A DNA stretch of 64,000 nucleotides from Solwaraspora sp. WMMD1047. Its GTDB lineage: Bacteria > Actinomycetota > Actinomycetes > Mycobacteriales > Micromonosporaceae. The notes below the pieces were generated by a model. The model saw only the letters and a list, made by a program, of their open reading frames with translations, was not told the DNA's origin and made no database searches. Both the position numbers and the translations under genes were made by a program. The stretch spans positions 7,220,501-7,284,500 of the forward strand of contig NZ_JARUBL010000001.1 of NCBI RefSeq assembly GCF_029626155.1, read 5' to 3'. This document shows, in pieces, positions 52,888 through 61,114 of the stretch; position 1 is the first letter of the stretch, and each line of letters begins with the position of its first letter.

Positions 52888-53148
52888 ATGGGCATCTTCG
52901 ACTCCATCGCAGGCGGCTTGGGTAGCCTCCGCCCGCTGTCCGACGCGGAACTCGAAGACGAGCGCGAGGCAATGCGACAGCGCTACGTGTCCAGCGACAC
53001 TGTCCGCGAGTCGTCGAGACTCTACGACCAGCTGCACCGCTACGACGGAGAGATGACGCGCCGCGCCAACGAGGCCCACAAGCGCGACAACCCGGACGCA
53101 ACCACCAGGCACCGCGAACACGGCTGGTACCTTCCGAACGACGATTAG
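52888..53148 (+). CDS. Small acidic hypothetical protein (86 aa)
   Basis: The sequence MGIFDSIAGGLGSLRPLSDA, then EDEREAMRQRYVSSDTVRES and MTRRANEAHKRDNPDATTRH, is a charged helical protein with a good start context. It is the last gene inside the right edge of the 11-kb element. Function unknown. Confidence 0.6.
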   Translation: MGIFDSIAGGLGSLRPLSDAELEDEREAMRQRYVSSDTVRESSRLYDQLHRYDGEMTRRANEAHKRDNPDATTRHREHGWYLPNDD

Positions 53149-53263
53149 CCGGAGCGTGTTCCAGGCGGTGAGCGCCGCGCGGAGCGTTGTGCAGCGGTGA
53201 GCGTCACCAGCATCAGAACGCTGAGCCCTTCGCGAGTTCGTGAACCGGAGCCCCGAGGTAGGC

Positions 53264-53635
53264 TCAGCAGCTGCCGAGACTGCTCCGGTTCCTGGCTTCC
53301 AGCACTTCAGAAATCGCGAACCCGAGAACTTTCTGGGTGTAGGTGACCAGGCGCCGGTAACCCAGCGCCCGGGCGGCCTGCCACGCCGCCGCGTACAACA
53401 GGGAGTTCGCGTTGCGGGTGCCGTCGGTGGCGACCCTGGTGACTTCGAGCGTCAGTCCGTCGTCGAGCATCCGGGCGACCGGACGCCCGACGACGGCGAC
53501 GCCGACCAGCACGTCGTCCTGGTCGGCGGCCCCGATGCTGTACTTATGGCCGCGTGGCGGCCGGTGGTGGCGGTGCCAGTCGGCGATGAACTCGCACGCC
53601 TGGCGGAAGGTGACGGGTACGGTCCGTATGCTCAC
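53264..53635 (-). pseudogene. N-terminal part of an XF1762-family gene, cut by an 11-kb insertion
   Basis: From the GTG at 53635 (overlapping the methyltransferase stop) the protein reads VPVTFRQACEFIADWHRHHR, HKYSIGAADQDDVLVGVAVV, LTLEVTRVATDGTRNANSLL and LGYRRLVTYTQ. XF1762-family members then continue with ESGASLRAAGW. Here the native frame ends at 53333 (101 codons) and runs into foreign sequence to a stop at 53264. The missing end is at 41941..42090. The family is frequent in phages and mobile elements and its activity is not established. Confidence 0.75.
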
Positions 53636-54789
53636 GTGGCGCCGCCCGTTGGCGGGCTGTCGGGCAGGTGTGGGGTGAGCCGGGTCAGTGCCTCGTCGTG
53701 GACGCCGGCACTGACATCGATGCCCTGGTAGCGCCGGCCGAGTCGCAACGCGGCGAGCCCGGTCGTCGCCGCGCCGGAAAACGGATCTAGGACAAGGCCA
53801 CCTTCGGGGCAGCCGGCCGCGATCGCCCGCAGCGGCAGGTCGATCGGGAACGGCGCCACGTGCGCGCCCCGGTAGGGGCGGGTCGCGATCCGCCACACGT
53901 CCCCCGGGTTGCGTCCTGCGGGGTGGGTGGTGGTGTGGGCTTGGCCGAGCGGGACGAGGTTGCCCCGCCCGGACCCCGGTTCGACGCCGACGTCCGCGGC
54001 CCCGTACTTGCCGGCGCCGTAGGCGGTGGTGCCGCGGCGGCGGGCGGTCGCGTCGATCCCGCCGGTGCGGCCTTTGCGGGATCCGCCGATGATCCGGGTC
54101 CCGTCGGCGGCCTCCGGCCGGGCCAGTGGGATCCGGATCGGGTCGAGGTTGAAGTAGTAGGAATGGGATTTGGTGAGCAGGAACAGCAGTTCGTAGCTGG
54201 TGGACATCCGGTCGCGGACGGACTCGGGCATCGGGTTCGTCTTCGACCAGATGACCGCGTTGCGCAGCCACCATCCGCGTGCCTGGAGTGTGAACGCCAC
54301 CCGCCAGGGCACGCCGATCAGGTTCTTCGCCGGCAGCGGCGCGCCGTCGCCGGCGTTGGGCGGCTGCCTGGGGTGGGCGCGGCGGTTGCCGCCGGTGTAG
54401 CTGTCGCCGAGGTTCAGCCACAGCGTCCCGGCCGGATCGAGAACGCGGCGGGCTTCGTCGAACACCGCCGCGAGCCGGTGAATGTACTCCTCGACGGTCG
54501 GTTCCAGCCCGTACTGCGGGTCGACCCACGTCGCCTCGCACCGGCCGCACGGCACGCCGTCGACCCGCCGCCGCGCCGGCAGCGGGTGCGGGCAGTCGGG
54601 ATCGCCGCCGTGCCAGGCTCCGGTGCCGTAGTCACGCAAGCCCCAATAGGGTGGCGACGTGACCAGACAGTCGACGCTGGCGTCGGGCATCGCGGCGAGC
54701 ACCTGGCGGGCGTCGCCGAGGTACAGCTTGACCGGGCCGACCTTCCGGTACTGGTAGGCGTCCACAGCGTTGGGTTGGGGCTGGGTCAT
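53632..54789 (-). CDS. DNA methyltransferase, N4-cytosine or N6-adenine type (385 aa)
   Basis: A beta-class enzyme: the catalytic motif comes first (VTSPPYWGLRDYG, residues about 35-50), followed by the target-recognition region, and the SAM motif near the C-terminus (GLVLDPFSGAATTGLAALRL). It methylates the amino group of cytosine or adenine in DNA; which is not clear, although TSPPY is common in both. The ATG at 54789 overlaps the next gene's stop. It is the fifth gene of the modification operon. Confidence 0.85.
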   Translation of the reverse strand: MTQPQPNAVDAYQYRKVGPVKLYLGDARQVLAAMPDASVDCLVTSPPYWGLRDYGTGAWHGGDPDCPHPLPARRRVDGVPCGRCEATWVDPQYGLEPTVEEYIHRLAAVFDEARRVLDPAGTLWLNLGDSYTGGNRRAHPRQPPNAGDGAPLPAKNLIGVPWRVAFTLQARGWWLRNAVIWSKTNPMPESVRDRMSTSYELLFLLTKSHSYYFNLDPIRIPLARPEAADGTRIIGGSRKGRTGGIDATARRRGTTAYGAGKYGAADVGVEPGSGRGNLVPLGQAHTTTHPAGRNPGDVWRIATRPYRGAHVAPFPIDLPLRAIAAGCPEGGLVLDPFSGAATTGLAALRLGRRYQGIDVSAGVHDEALTRLTPHLPDSPPTGGAT

Positions 54790-55610
54790 GCCGGCACCTC
54801 CCACCGGTACGGGCACAACAGCAGCCGCAACGCGGCGGCGGCCTGCTGCGGGACGACGCCGTTGCCGAGGACCCGAAGCGCGCCGGTGCGCGGCAACGCG
54901 AGCGCCGGGTCGGTGACCCGGTGCTGGTCGAGGCCCATGAGCCATTCCACGAACGGCGGGGCCAGGACCGGTTTGCCGTGCTGCCCGGGTTGGGTCGGCT
55001 CCGGCACGGGCCGCCCGAGCAGCAGTTCCCATCGCGCCACCGCGGCGGCGTAGGCACCCCACCGGTCGGTGTCGGGCTGTCTAAGTCCGGCCACGGTGGT
55101 GCGCAGGTCCGTCCCGCCGTGGCCGTGCCGGCCCGGTCCGCGTGCGTCGCTGGCGCGTGGGGTGGGCAGGGTCCGGGCCGGCACCCGCACCGCTGCCGAC
55201 GGCAGGGTGAGGTCCCCGTGCGACCCCCGCTGCCCTGGGCAGCCCTTGGTGCCGTCGGTGGCCCGTGGGGTGGGCAGCAGCGGCGGGGTCGTCGGCTTGC
55301 CGCCGCGCCGCGGTCGGTAGCCGCGGACCGCCGATTCCATGGTCTGTCGCCAGGTGTCACGCCTGGTGCCGCTCAGGTAGCCGGTGCCGCCTGCCGCGGC
55401 GGGTGCGGGCAGCGACTGTGCGGCGATACCTGCCGGGCCGGGCCGGCGGGTCGCACCGGCCGACGGGGACTTGTTCGATCCGTAGGCCACCGCGGTCGGT
55501 GTGGGCAGCAGGTTGTGGCGGGTGCCGGTTGGCTCGACCAGGTCGGGCAGTCCGTACTGGTGGCCGGGGCCCTTGCCGTCACGGGCGCACGGTGTCGGCA
55601 ACGTCGGCAC
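54786..55610 (-). CDS. C-terminal part of a C5-cytosine DNA methyltransferase (274 aa)
   Basis: The sequence has the Pro-rich region of actinophage-like C5 methyltransferases (LLPTPRATDGTKGCPGQRGS and LPTPRASDARGPGRHGHGGT), the recognition region FVEWLMGLDQHRVTDPAL, and the closing motif X (RVLGNGVVPQQAAAALRLL). It lacks motifs I to VIII, which are in the overlapping gene upstream (32-bp overlap). It is either the second subunit or the rest of a gene with a frameshift. It starts with GTG at 55610 if translated alone. Confidence 0.75.
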   Translation of the reverse strand: MPTLPTPCARDGKGPGHQYGLPDLVEPTGTRHNLLPTPTAVAYGSNKSPSAGATRRPGPAGIAAQSLPAPAAAGGTGYLSGTRRDTWRQTMESAVRGYRPRRGGKPTTPPLLPTPRATDGTKGCPGQRGSHGDLTLPSAAVRVPARTLPTPRASDARGPGRHGHGGTDLRTTVAGLRQPDTDRWGAYAAAVARWELLLGRPVPEPTQPGQHGKPVLAPPFVEWLMGLDQHRVTDPALALPRTGALRVLGNGVVPQQAAAALRLLLCPYRWEVPA

Positions 55611-56124
55611 CCCCTCGATCTGCGGGAGTGGCCAGCAGGAACAGCCTGTCCCGCTGGTGGGGAGCGCCGATGTCGGACGCGCTTAGGCATAGCCAGCTCG
55701 TGTCGTACCCGAGCGCGGCCAGGTCGGCGTGGACGACGTCGAGCCCCCGCCGCAGGAGGGCGGCGACGTTTTCCACGAACAGCAGCCGCGGTCGAAGTAC
55801 GCGAACGGCTGCGGTGACGTGGTTCCAGACGCTGGAGTGCTCGCCGGTGATGCCGACGCGTTTTCCGGCGTTGCTGATGTCCTGGCAGGGGAATCCGGCG
55901 GTGAGGATGTCGACGGGCTCGACCGTCGTCCAGTCGACGGTGCCGATGTCGCCGAGGTTCGCGACGGTGGGCCAGTGGTGGGCCAGGACGGCGGCGGCGT
56001 GTCGGTCGGTCTCGGCGTACCAGGCGACCTGGCCGCCGAGCACCAGCTCGACGGCCAGGTCGAGCCCGCCGTATCCGCTGCAGAGGGAACCGATGCGTGG
56101 TGCGGTGGTGTGGTCAACGCTCAC
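55579..56124 (-). CDS. N-terminal part of a C5-cytosine DNA methyltransferase (181 aa)
   Basis: Motif I (IGSLCSGYGGLDLAVELVL), the catalytic Cys in GFPCQDISNAGKR (motif IV), VENVAALLRRG (motif VI) and HQRDRLFLLA (motif VIII) are all present. The protein stops before the target-recognition domain. The GTG at 56124 overlaps the previous stop (GTGA). Together with the overlapping gene at 54786..55610 it makes a complete C5 enzyme. Methylation target unknown. Confidence 0.8.
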   Translation of the reverse strand: MSVDHTTAPRIGSLCSGYGGLDLAVELVLGGQVAWYAETDRHAAAVLAHHWPTVANLGDIGTVDWTTVEPVDILTAGFPCQDISNAGKRVGITGEHSSVWNHVTAAVRVLRPRLLFVENVAALLRRGLDVVHADLAALGYDTSWLCLSASDIGAPHQRDRLFLLATPADRGGADVADTVRP

Positions 56125-57023
56125 GCCACCCTCCGCCCGGCCGTCGTGGGGCGGGCGTCCGTTGGCTCCGGCGGGACCTGGTCGGCCTCGCCGGGGTGCG
56201 GGCAGGTGAACGGCCCGCACCCCGGCGTGTCCTCGGGCGAGCGTCGGGCGCGGGGACGCAGGACCACCTGGTCGAGAGGCACCCGCTGCGCGTGTAGGTA
56301 GTACCTGCCGCGCAGCGGTTGCCCCTCGGCGTTGGCGCGCGCAGAGCCGTGCCGGATCGCCCCGTCGAAGGCGACGGCGTCGGCCCACTCGCCGGGACTA
56401 CGGGCCTTCAGGTCGGCCCAGAATCCGTCGTCGTGGAACGGACACCCGATACAGCTCGACCTGGGTGTGTCACCCAGGCCATGTTCGGCCAGGAAGGCGA
56501 CGCAGTCCTCACGCCGCCACCGCAGGTCCAGCAGCGGGAAGACGTGCCGCATGTAGCGCACGTCGGAGTCGCGTGCCCGGCCGATCTCGTCCAGGCTGAT
56601 CCCGATCGCGACGTCCGCCCGGACACCAGCCGGTACCCGGATCGGGTGCGGATAGCCGAGTCGGCGCCGCACCTCCGCCTTGATCGGTTTGATCTTGTAC
56701 TCGGAGGTGCACTGTCGCCGGGCCATGCCCCGCTCGCCGTTCGGGCCGAGCGTGAACAGCGGCATCGACGCGAACCTGTGCTCGGGGTCGAGCGCATCGG
56801 AGCGGATGTCGCCGCCCGCGACCCGCACCACGGGGATCCCGGCGGCCCGCGCGATGCCGGTCAGCCGGTGCAGGTGCCGGTAGACCGCCCGCGGCTCCCA
56901 GCCGGTGTCGGAGAAGACAGCGGCGTCGAACCGTGGGATCCTGCCCTGGGCGGCGAGCAGCAGGCAGGCCGAGCTCTGCACTCCGGCGCCGAGGGACAGC
57001 AGTCGAGTCGTCGGTTCGGTCAC
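56121..57023 (-). CDS. PAPS-reductase-like (PP-loop) protein (300 aa)
   Basis: The PP-loop reads LLSLGAGVQSSACLLLAAQG, followed by FSDTGWEPRAVYRHL. Later RRQCTSEYKIKPI and SSCIGCPFHDDGFW supply cysteines found in phage and element members. Such proteins use ATP to activate sulphur or related substrates, and some act in DNA modification (for example DndC). Here it is surrounded by DNA methyltransferases, so a DNA-modification role is likely but not proven. It starts with GTG at 57023. Confidence 0.8.
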   Translation of the reverse strand: MTEPTTRLLSLGAGVQSSACLLLAAQGRIPRFDAAVFSDTGWEPRAVYRHLHRLTGIARAAGIPVVRVAGGDIRSDALDPEHRFASMPLFTLGPNGERGMARRQCTSEYKIKPIKAEVRRRLGYPHPIRVPAGVRADVAIGISLDEIGRARDSDVRYMRHVFPLLDLRWRREDCVAFLAEHGLGDTPRSSCIGCPFHDDGFWADLKARSPGEWADAVAFDGAIRHGSARANAEGQPLRGRYYLHAQRVPLDQVVLRPRARRSPEDTPGCGPFTCPHPGEADQVPPEPTDARPTTAGRRVA

Positions 57024-58006
57024 CTGGCCTCCCCCTCCCCCGGGGACGGGGGGAGGGCCAGGACGATGACGTCCTCGTGGGCGATCAGGTGCATGGGCAC
57101 CCCGGCGGTCCTGGCCTTGCGGACGGCGGAGAGCTGGAAGAAGCTCGGCCGTGCGATCAGCCGGCCGCCGCGCACGGCGGCGAGCAGCGCCACGCACCGC
57201 TCGATCGGGACGAGTCCGGCGGCGATGCCGGCGCCGATGACCGCCGACGGCAGGTCGACCAGTTCGCCGCGCTTGCGCCACGGCCGGGCGGTGACCACGA
57301 GGATCCCGCCGGGCTTGAGCAGGGTGGCGCAGCCGGTGAGGATGTCGGCGAAGCCGTCGGCCAGGCCGGGTAGGTCCCGGTAGGCGAGGTTGCCCTTGTC
57401 GGTGCCGTCGTTGTAGGCGTTGTCGGACTTGTGCACCCCGGCGCCGGCTTCGGGCCGGACCAGGCCGTGCACGGTCGGCCCGTACGGTGGGGAGGTCACC
57501 ACCAGTGACACCCGTCCGGCCAACGCGGCCGGCAGCAGGCTGGTGATGCGGGTGGCGTCACCGCGGACCACCGACGCCCGTCCGGTCGCCCCCTGGGTGT
57601 GGGCGTGGGCGACGTTGGCGTCCGCGATGTCGCTCCACCTGCTCTCGTACTCGACGCCGATCGCGTCGCGGCCGAGATGCGCGGCCTCGACCAGGGTGGT
57701 GCCGATCCCGCACATCGGGTCGAGCACGAGGTCGCCGGGCGAGGTGTAGGCGTTGATGGCGTGTGCGGCGATCGCGGGCAGCATCCGCGCCGGGTGCCGG
57801 ACCGAGTCCGGCACGTACCGGCCGCGGCGCTGCACCGGCCCGGTGGTCTGGGCGGTCGCCCACACCGACAGGCCTTCCGGGCCGGGAGCAGCCCGGCGGC
57901 GTCCGCCCGGCACGGCGGCGGGTGCCGGCCTGGTGGGTGGGCGGTCGTTGTCTTCCGGGTCGGGAGCGCCGGCGAGGATGGTGGGCCTAGGCACGGGTGT
58001 CACCAC
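57020..58006 (-). CDS. DNA methyltransferase, TRM11/N4-N6 amino type (328 aa)
   Basis: The SAM motif comes first (LVLDPMCGIGTTLVEAAHLG), followed by the catalytic SLVVTSPPYGPTV, so it is arranged as an alpha/gamma-type amino methyltransferase. A disordered N-terminus of about 50 residues precedes it. GTG codons at 58006 or 58003 start it, and it overlaps the upstream gene by about 20 bp. Substrate could be DNA N6-adenine or N4-cytosine. Confidence 0.8.
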   Translation of the reverse strand: MVTPVPRPTILAGAPDPEDNDRPPTRPAPAAVPGGRRRAAPGPEGLSVWATAQTTGPVQRRGRYVPDSVRHPARMLPAIAAHAINAYTSPGDLVLDPMCGIGTTLVEAAHLGRDAIGVEYESRWSDIADANVAHAHTQGATGRASVVRGDATRITSLLPAALAGRVSLVVTSPPYGPTVHGLVRPEAGAGVHKSDNAYNDGTDKGNLAYRDLPGLADGFADILTGCATLLKPGGILVVTARPWRKRGELVDLPSAVIGAGIAAGLVPIERCVALLAAVRGGRLIARPSFFQLSAVRKARTAGVPMHLIAHEDVIVLALPPSPGEGEAR

Positions 58007-58922
58007 CCCTGCGGCGCCGGGGTGTGGGGGGTCGCGCCTGGCTGAACACGAAGCAGTCGGCGTGCACCCTCACATGCGCGACCGCCCACCGCTGGCCGTC
58101 CTGGCCTGCGGCGAGGGCGAGCAGTTCCTCGTCGCTGGCGAAGTAGGTGAACCGGTCGCCGTCGGTGTCGGCGTCGACGGCGACGATGTGCTGCAGGTAG
58201 CCGAGCCCGGCGGCGGAGGCCGCCGCGACCAGGGGCCTGAAGTCCTCCGGGGTGGCGGGCCGGCCGACCGGGGTGCCGACCACCAGCACGAGGCAGCCGC
58301 CCGGACGTAGCAGGTGCGCGCACGCGGCCAGCAGCCAGGCCAGGCGGACCCGGTTGGCCGCGTCACCGGAGCCGTCCAGGGGCCAGCAGGCGACCACCAG
58401 GCTGGTGACGCCGGCGACGCTGGCATCCGCGGGCAGGGCGGTGACCGGCGGGCCGTCCGCCGGGATGGCCGGGTCGGTGAGGTCGTCACCGAACCAGGCG
58501 GCCAGGTCGGCAGGCTCCGGCCCGTCCGGGTCGGCGCCGGTCTCGTCGTCGAGGTCGGGGCCGGTCTCGTCGTCGGGCGCGGTGCCCGCCGCGGCGGCCG
58601 GGCCGATGATCAGCGAGGCCGCGTCGGTGAACCACGCCTTGTGGTGGCGACGTCCGCCGCGCTGGCAGGCGGCGGTCAGGGCGTGGCCGTCGGTGAGGTC
58701 GACGACCGCCTCGCCGGGCCGGCTGTACGCGGAGACCAGTCGGTAGGCCAGGCGGACGGCCACGGTCGTGGAGTGGTCGCCGCCGCCGCGGGCGGTACGC
58801 CACACGGTGATCGGCACCGGCGGGTCGCCGGCAACCAGATCAACCAGGAGGATCGGGTCGGCGCCGCCGGTCCGGGCCGGGTCGCCGTGGGGCTGCGGGG
58901 TGTGCGGTGTGGATCGACTCAT
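57987..58922 (-). CDS. Degenerate methyltransferase-like protein at the head of the operon (311 aa)
   Basis: The fold is suggested by RPGEAVVDLTDGHALTAACQ, which sits where a SAM motif would be (compare LDPMCG in the next gene), and by SLVVACWPLDG where SPPY is expected. Then AHLLRPGGCLVLVVGTPVGR matches the usual strand and helix after it. The catalytic motif is missing, so it is probably inactive as an enzyme and may be a partner of the next gene. The middle is acidic. The ATG at 58922 is used, 26 bp before the first TGTCAG-type site. Confidence 0.6.
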   Translation of the reverse strand: MSRSTPHTPQPHGDPARTGGADPILLVDLVAGDPPVPITVWRTARGGGDHSTTVAVRLAYRLVSAYSRPGEAVVDLTDGHALTAACQRGGRRHHKAWFTDAASLIIGPAAAAGTAPDDETGPDLDDETGADPDGPEPADLAAWFGDDLTDPAIPADGPPVTALPADASVAGVTSLVVACWPLDGSGDAANRVRLAWLLAACAHLLRPGGCLVLVVGTPVGRPATPEDFRPLVAAASAAGLGYLQHIVAVDADTDGDRFTYFASDEELLALAAGQDGQRWAVAHVRVHADCFVFSQARPPTPRRRRGGDTRA

Positions 58923-58947
58923 GCGATGTCGGCTCCGCGCCGCGCCG

Positions 58948-59031
58948 TGATGCGCTGACACCCACCAACCGGGGGTTGTCAGCCATGGCGAACACCCCCC
59001 GGATCTGACAGACGCCCCCGGCGCCTGACAA
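58948..59031. promoter_or_regulatory. Cluster of CTGACA/TGTCAG sites upstream of the modification operon
   Basis: Four copies lie in 80 bp: CTGACA at 58955-58960, TTGTCAG at 58976-58982, TCTGACAG at 59004-59011 and CTGACAA at 59025-59031. The first is within a 15-mer (58948-58962) repeated at 62593-62607. They sit just upstream of the operon's ATG (58922) on its promoter side. The rest of 59032-59316 shows no gene. Confidence 0.55.
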
Positions 59032-59316
59032 GTCATCCGAAACTCCATGGTTTCTCAGTCAAGGTGCTCCGGACGTCTGTGAGCGGGTGGCCGTCAGGCG
59101 GTTTCCGTCAGGGCACCGAGGCTCGTTTGTGAGGCTCGTGGAGGGGCTTGCTTCGGATTCCGTCGATGCTGTTGGCGTCGTCGGCGCGGACGGGTTTCAT
59201 GATCGAGTTCGTCGACCGTCGCGGTTCGCACACAGTGAGTGATTCTCGAAAGATCTTGAGAACCGTGTTGGCCGGGCGTGTCGCGCTCGGTTGGCGACTT
59301 GCTGTGGGGTACGCGA

Positions 59317-60132
59317 TCAGTCCTCGCTGAGTGGTAGCCGTAGTCGCTCGGGCATCACACGCACGCGGAGGTTGCGAGCCTTGCTTCGCACGCGCATGCC
59401 GTAGTCGGTGGTAACGAGTGTGACTGGGCGTTCAATGACCTGCAGGAGGAACTCGGCTCGGTCGAGCAGTTCGGTGTCGTTGTTGCCGCGACGGCGGTGG
59501 TCTTCATCGTCACGCAGCACTTCAAGAGTGACGCCGGGCGCGATCTCGACGGCTCCAGATTCGACCACGCGGTCCATGAATGGGTCGAGCGTTCGCAGCA
59601 CCTTCGATGCACGCTTGCTCAAACGCGCGTGCGCGGAGAATGTCTTGTCGTCTAACTCGTCGAGGACGAGCAGGGGAAGTACGAGTCGTACCGCCTCGGC
59701 GTCGAACTCCTTGAGCCAGTCGATGGTGGTGAACAGGGTGCAGTGCATGAAGGTGTTGGTGTCCAGCACTAGCACGTCGCCGGGCAGTTGGGCGAGCTTC
59801 CGATTGCCCTCGAGACGACCGACAGTGCCCAGCAACAGCCCGAGTTGGAGGTCGATCTCGGCGATCAGTAGGGCTGCCGGCCGTGCCGAGTAGTCGTCTA
59901 GGTTATGGATTCGCCAGTATCGTTCAGAATGGAGGGAGTTGAGCAGGTCCGTCTCTGCGAAGAGGTTACGGAGCTGATTTTCGGCACTGTCGGCCCAGTT
60001 GAGGTACTGGTCGCGGCTGTATCGCGTCCCATCAGAGGCTATGACAGCTGAGCGAGCGGTCTCCAAGCTGATGGTGAGCTCGCGTAGCGTCTTGATGGCG
60101 CGGGCGCCTGTCACGCCGTGTCGAAGTCGCAT
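59317..60132 (-). CDS. PIN-domain protein (271 aa)
   Basis: The C-terminal half is a PIN nuclease fold: VLVLDTNTFMHC holds the first Asp, LPLLVLDELDDK the Glu, NNDTELLDRAEF the third and VTLVTTDYGMRVRSKA the fourth acidic residue. The N-terminal 120 residues are helical (KTLRELTISLETARSAVIAS). PIN proteins cleave RNA and often act as toxins or phage defences. The ATG at 60132 is used. No antitoxin gene is adjacent. Confidence 0.8.
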   Translation of the reverse strand: MRLRHGVTGARAIKTLRELTISLETARSAVIASDGTRYSRDQYLNWADSAENQLRNLFAETDLLNSLHSERYWRIHNLDDYSARPAALLIAEIDLQLGLLLGTVGRLEGNRKLAQLPGDVLVLDTNTFMHCTLFTTIDWLKEFDAEAVRLVLPLLVLDELDDKTFSAHARLSKRASKVLRTLDPFMDRVVESGAVEIAPGVTLEVLRDDEDHRRRGNNDTELLDRAEFLLQVIERPVTLVTTDYGMRVRSKARNLRVRVMPERLRLPLSED

Positions 60133-60340
60133 GACCTTCCATGATCTCTCAAGGCCCGTTCGGGCGCTTGGGGCTGCAATGCCGGCCGGAAGCGGGTATG
60201 TCGCGATACCTGGTTTGGCGTACTGAGCATGCCGCGGGATCACGACTGGCGGCTGCGGGCACCTCACCCGCCCGGCTCTCTCGCGGCACCGCACCGACCG
60301 TCACATTCTGTATCCGGCGACGCGAGCGGCCAAATGTTCC

Positions 60341-60538
60341 GGCAGATTCGGCACTTTGTGTCCGTAGGGGTGTCGGCCCGGCTGCGGCGGGTTGGCACAT
60401 GCCGACGGGTCGGGTGCCCGGCGGTGGCGGGCGGGGCCTGGCAGTTCGGCACTTGGCGGGCAGTCGGCACATTCCGCGACTCCGCAGTACCCGCGCCGAC
60501 TCGGCACCGATGGCAGCGCCGTACTGGCAGTTCCGGAC
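60341..60538. repeat. Iteron-like direct repeats based on GGCAGTTCGGCACTT
   Basis: Imperfect copies are at 60341-60358 (GGCAGATTCGGCACTTTG), 60440-60456 (GGCAGTTCGGCACTTGG), 60459-60473 (GGCAGTCGGCACATT) and 60526-60538 (GGCAGTTCCGGAC), all in the same orientation. A related ACTCGGCACC is at 60499-60508. They lie in non-coding DNA. Confidence 0.55.
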
Positions 60539-60749
60539 GCCGCCCGGCAGTGCCCCCCGACAGGTCAACAGTCCGGCGCACACTGCTGGCGCGGGCACCG
60601 GCGACGCGGGGCCGACACCGGTGGCGGCGCTGAAGGCCGGGCCAGGCCCACTACTCCGGTCGTCCGGCCAGCACGTTGCGCTGGCCACGCGAAGTGCCGG
60701 GTGACGTGGATGCCGGGTACCCGGGGACCGCTTCTTCTCATAAGGCGTG

Positions 60750-61044
60750 TTGTCAGGGCCTTGTCAGATCGCGCTTTCGGGTCGTGGTGGGTATCCCGGC
60801 ACTTGTCAGCTCCGTCGCGCCCGTTCGGCGAGGGCTGCTGTCCGGGCTCGGCGCCGGACTCCGAAGCAGGATGTGAAAGCCTGACGGTGCAGCTCACGGG
60901 TCGTTTCCTGAGCCGGGGACAGTTCTGGCAGTCAGTGCTTCGTCTGACATCCATCTCTGCAGGTTGATGTCTTGTTGGGTTCGTCGGGCGTCCCGCGCAG
61001 CCGGCCAAACGGTCGTTGATCTGCTCTGTCAGGCCGCTGTCAGA
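60750..61044. promoter_or_regulatory. TGTCAG sites, including two pairs with 11-bp spacing
   Basis: TTGTCAG occurs at 60750-60756 and 60761-60767, 11 bp apart, and at 60803-60809. TCTGACA is at 60943-60949. CTGTCAG occurs at 61026-61032 and 61037-61043, again 11 bp apart, 71 bp before the ATG at 61115. The repeated spacing suggests a regulator binding one helix face. Confidence 0.6.
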
Positions 61045-61114
61045 GGGCTGTGGCGCACTGGGTGCCCGCCGCGTCCGCGGCACATCCCCTGCTTTTGGTT
61101 TGGAGCCCGTCCCC

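Larger units (their letters stand above)
42091..53332. mobile_element. 11.2-kb integrative element inserted in the XF1762-family gene
   Basis: The boundaries are inferred from the two halves of the interrupted gene: the native frame leaves off at 53333 and resumes at 42090. Just inside the left edge is a three-gene recombinase module (42262..45423). The cargo includes an SpoU methyltransferase, a DUF6308 protein, an NLR-like pair and two small genes. I see no obvious terminal repeats or target duplication, and the exact edges may be off by a few bases. Confidence 0.75.
60133..61114. promoter_or_regulatory. Long intergenic region with iteron-like and TGTCAG repeats
   Basis: This 982-bp region has no supported gene. 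It carries the iteron-like repeats at 60341-60538 and six TGTCAG-type sites at 60750-61044. It separates the divergent PIN gene and the gene at 61115. A replication or transfer origin, or a major control region, is possible. Confidence 0.5.
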
